A DNA stretch of 64,000 bases from CAWGJC01 sp965276665 (GTDB taxonomy: Bacteria; Pseudomonadota; Alphaproteobacteria; Acetobacterales; Acetobacteraceae), in the NCBI GenBank assembly GCA_965276665.1, contig OZ255620.1, positions 4,712,001-4,776,000 of the forward strand, given 5' to 3'. Both the position numbers and the translations under genes were made by a program. The notes beneath the pieces are model-generated. The model saw nothing but the letters and a program-made list of their open reading frames with translations. It ran no database searches and was not told the origin of the DNA. Positions 63,262-64,000 of the stretch are shown piece after piece (the first letter of the stretch is position 1; every line of letters begins with the position of its first letter).

Positions 63262-63475
63262 TTGGGAACTCGCCAGGGGCGTTGCCCTGGACCCCACCAA
63301 GGGCAGTCGTTCCTTGGAACCCTCAGACTGATTTTGTTGGGAGAGGGACGGGCGAGGTGACCTGTGAGGCACAACAAACCAAAGTTTCAGGGTCCAGGGG
63401 ATGACCATCCCCTGGCGGGATCCAGGGGCAGAGCCCTTGGCGGGGGTTCAGGGGCGGAGCCCCCACACCCTTTCA
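63262..63475. repeat. GC-rich repeat-bearing intergenic region
   Basis: Contains CCAGGGGCGTTGCCCTGGACC, CCAAGGGCAGTCGTTCCTTGG, CCAGGGGATGACCATCCCCTGG and CCAGGGGCAGAGCCCTTGG, all short hairpins of the same family as at 10.7 and 56.3 kb but more degraded. It ends at the permease stop codon. No gene is supported in 63193-63472. Confidence 0.7.
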
Positions 63476-64000
63476 CCCCACTCGGCTACGCCGGGAGAGG
63501 AAGCGGTTCGCCAGGGTGGCGAGGGTCAGGGTTGTGGCCATCAGGATGAAGGCCAATGCGCCGGCGAAAGGCCAGTTATTGTTCGTCGAGAACTCGTAGT
63601 AGATCACGGGCGCCATCATCTGGAAGCGCGGGCCGCCGACGAGCACGGCGGTGGCGTAGGTGTTCATCGCCAAGATGAAGCACAGGATCGCGGCGATGAT
63701 CGTGCCCGGCAGGGCAAGTGGCCAGGTGATGCGGAAGAAGGCGCGGGAGGGGCGGGCGCCGAGGCCGCGCGCGGCTTCCTCGATGCGGATATCGATGCCT
63801 TCGAACACGGTCTGTAATGTCAGGATGGTGAAGGGCAGGTTCACCGAAGTGACGGCGAGGATGACGGCGGTTTCGCTGTAGACGAGGTCGACATGGTGCC
63901 CGAACAGCCGCATGCCAAGCAGATCGAGCATGCCGCCGCGCGCGAACAGGATCAGCCAGCCGACCGTGCGGATGACGCTGCTGATGAACAGCGGCAGAAT
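63473..64000 (-). CDS. ABC transporter permease (spermidine/putrescine-type), 5' end outside window
   Basis: The frame is open to base 64000, so about 176 C-terminal codons are seen. It carries helices and an EAA loop (IDIRIEEAARGLGARPSRAF followed by FRITWPLALPGTI), then AAILCFILAMNTYATAVLVG and GPRFQMMAPVIYYEFSTNNN. This is a PotB/PotC- or thiamine-type permease pattern. Substrate unknown. Confidence 0.85.
   Translation of the reverse strand: MLPLFISSVIRTVGWLILFARGGMLDLLGMRLFGHHVDLVYSETAVILAVTSVNLPFTILTLQTVFEGIDIRIEEAARGLGARPSRAFFRITWPLALPGTIIAAILCFILAMNTYATAVLVGGPRFQMMAPVIYYEFSTNNNWPFAGALAFILMATTLTLATLANRFLSRRSRVG

Overview
The window is high-GC DNA with dense operons, many ATGA or GTGA stop/start overlaps, alphaproteobacterial-type GyrA, UvrA and SSB, and an alphaproteobacterial LexA box (GTTC-N7-GTTC). 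The gene complement and a family of GC-rich intergenic repeats (CCAGGGGC..GCCCCTGGACCCCGC) suggest Rhodospirillales, most likely Acetobacteraceae. Genus cannot be read from the sequence.

Layout. 1-9.2 kb: peptide-transport and amino-acid genes (DppB-like permease, peptide-binding protein, persulfide-dioxygenase-like MBL hydrolase, ArgE-type deacylase, AstE/aspartoacylase-like hydrolase), then sugar-nucleotide genes galU and phosphomannomutase/phosphoglucomutase, and a DSD1-type PLP enzyme. 9.3-18.3 kb: class I aldolase and a housekeeping core (uvrA / ssb divergent around an SOS box, gyrA-coaD, a secreted cyclophilin) ending at tRNA-Lys(TTT).

18.35-36.21 kb: a 17.8-kb integrated element bounded by 52-bp direct repeats that duplicate the 3' part of tRNA-Lys. 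It has lower GC and carries a P4-type integrase, an AlpA-like regulator, a primase/SF3 helicase, TerL, a tail hub, a tape-measure protein (frame-broken), BrnT/BrnA, a RidA-like gene and many small overlapping ORFs. No portal, capsid, protease, tail tube, holin or recognisable repressor is seen. It is either a decaying prophage or a headless satellite-like element. A degraded left end of a related element lies just beyond attR, so this tRNA has been used more than once.

36.4-41.5 kb: three beta-strand-repeat proteins, two of which are close paralogues in convergent inverted orientation with homologous leaders. 41.7-45.5 kb: Sel1-like lipoprotein, LpxL-type acyltransferase, membrane/coiled-coil protein, MetX-like hydrolase. 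45.5-52.4 kb: a LacI-controlled catabolic cluster (Rieske ferredoxin, two sugar-type ABC permeases, binding protein, two COG2159 metal hydrolases, one frameshifted) with no ATPase. 52.4-64 kb: FMN alpha-hydroxyacid oxidase, Gfo/Idh/MocA oxidoreductase, two orphan peptide-binding proteins, AI-2E-family permease, Nudix hydrolase, PH-domain protein, a hydroxyproline-epimerase/amidohydrolase pair and a truncated ABC permease.

Overall the chromosome side reads as a heterotroph specialised in importing and breaking down small organic acids, peptides and amino-acid derivatives. The integrated element and the repeat-rich surface proteins are the accessory parts.
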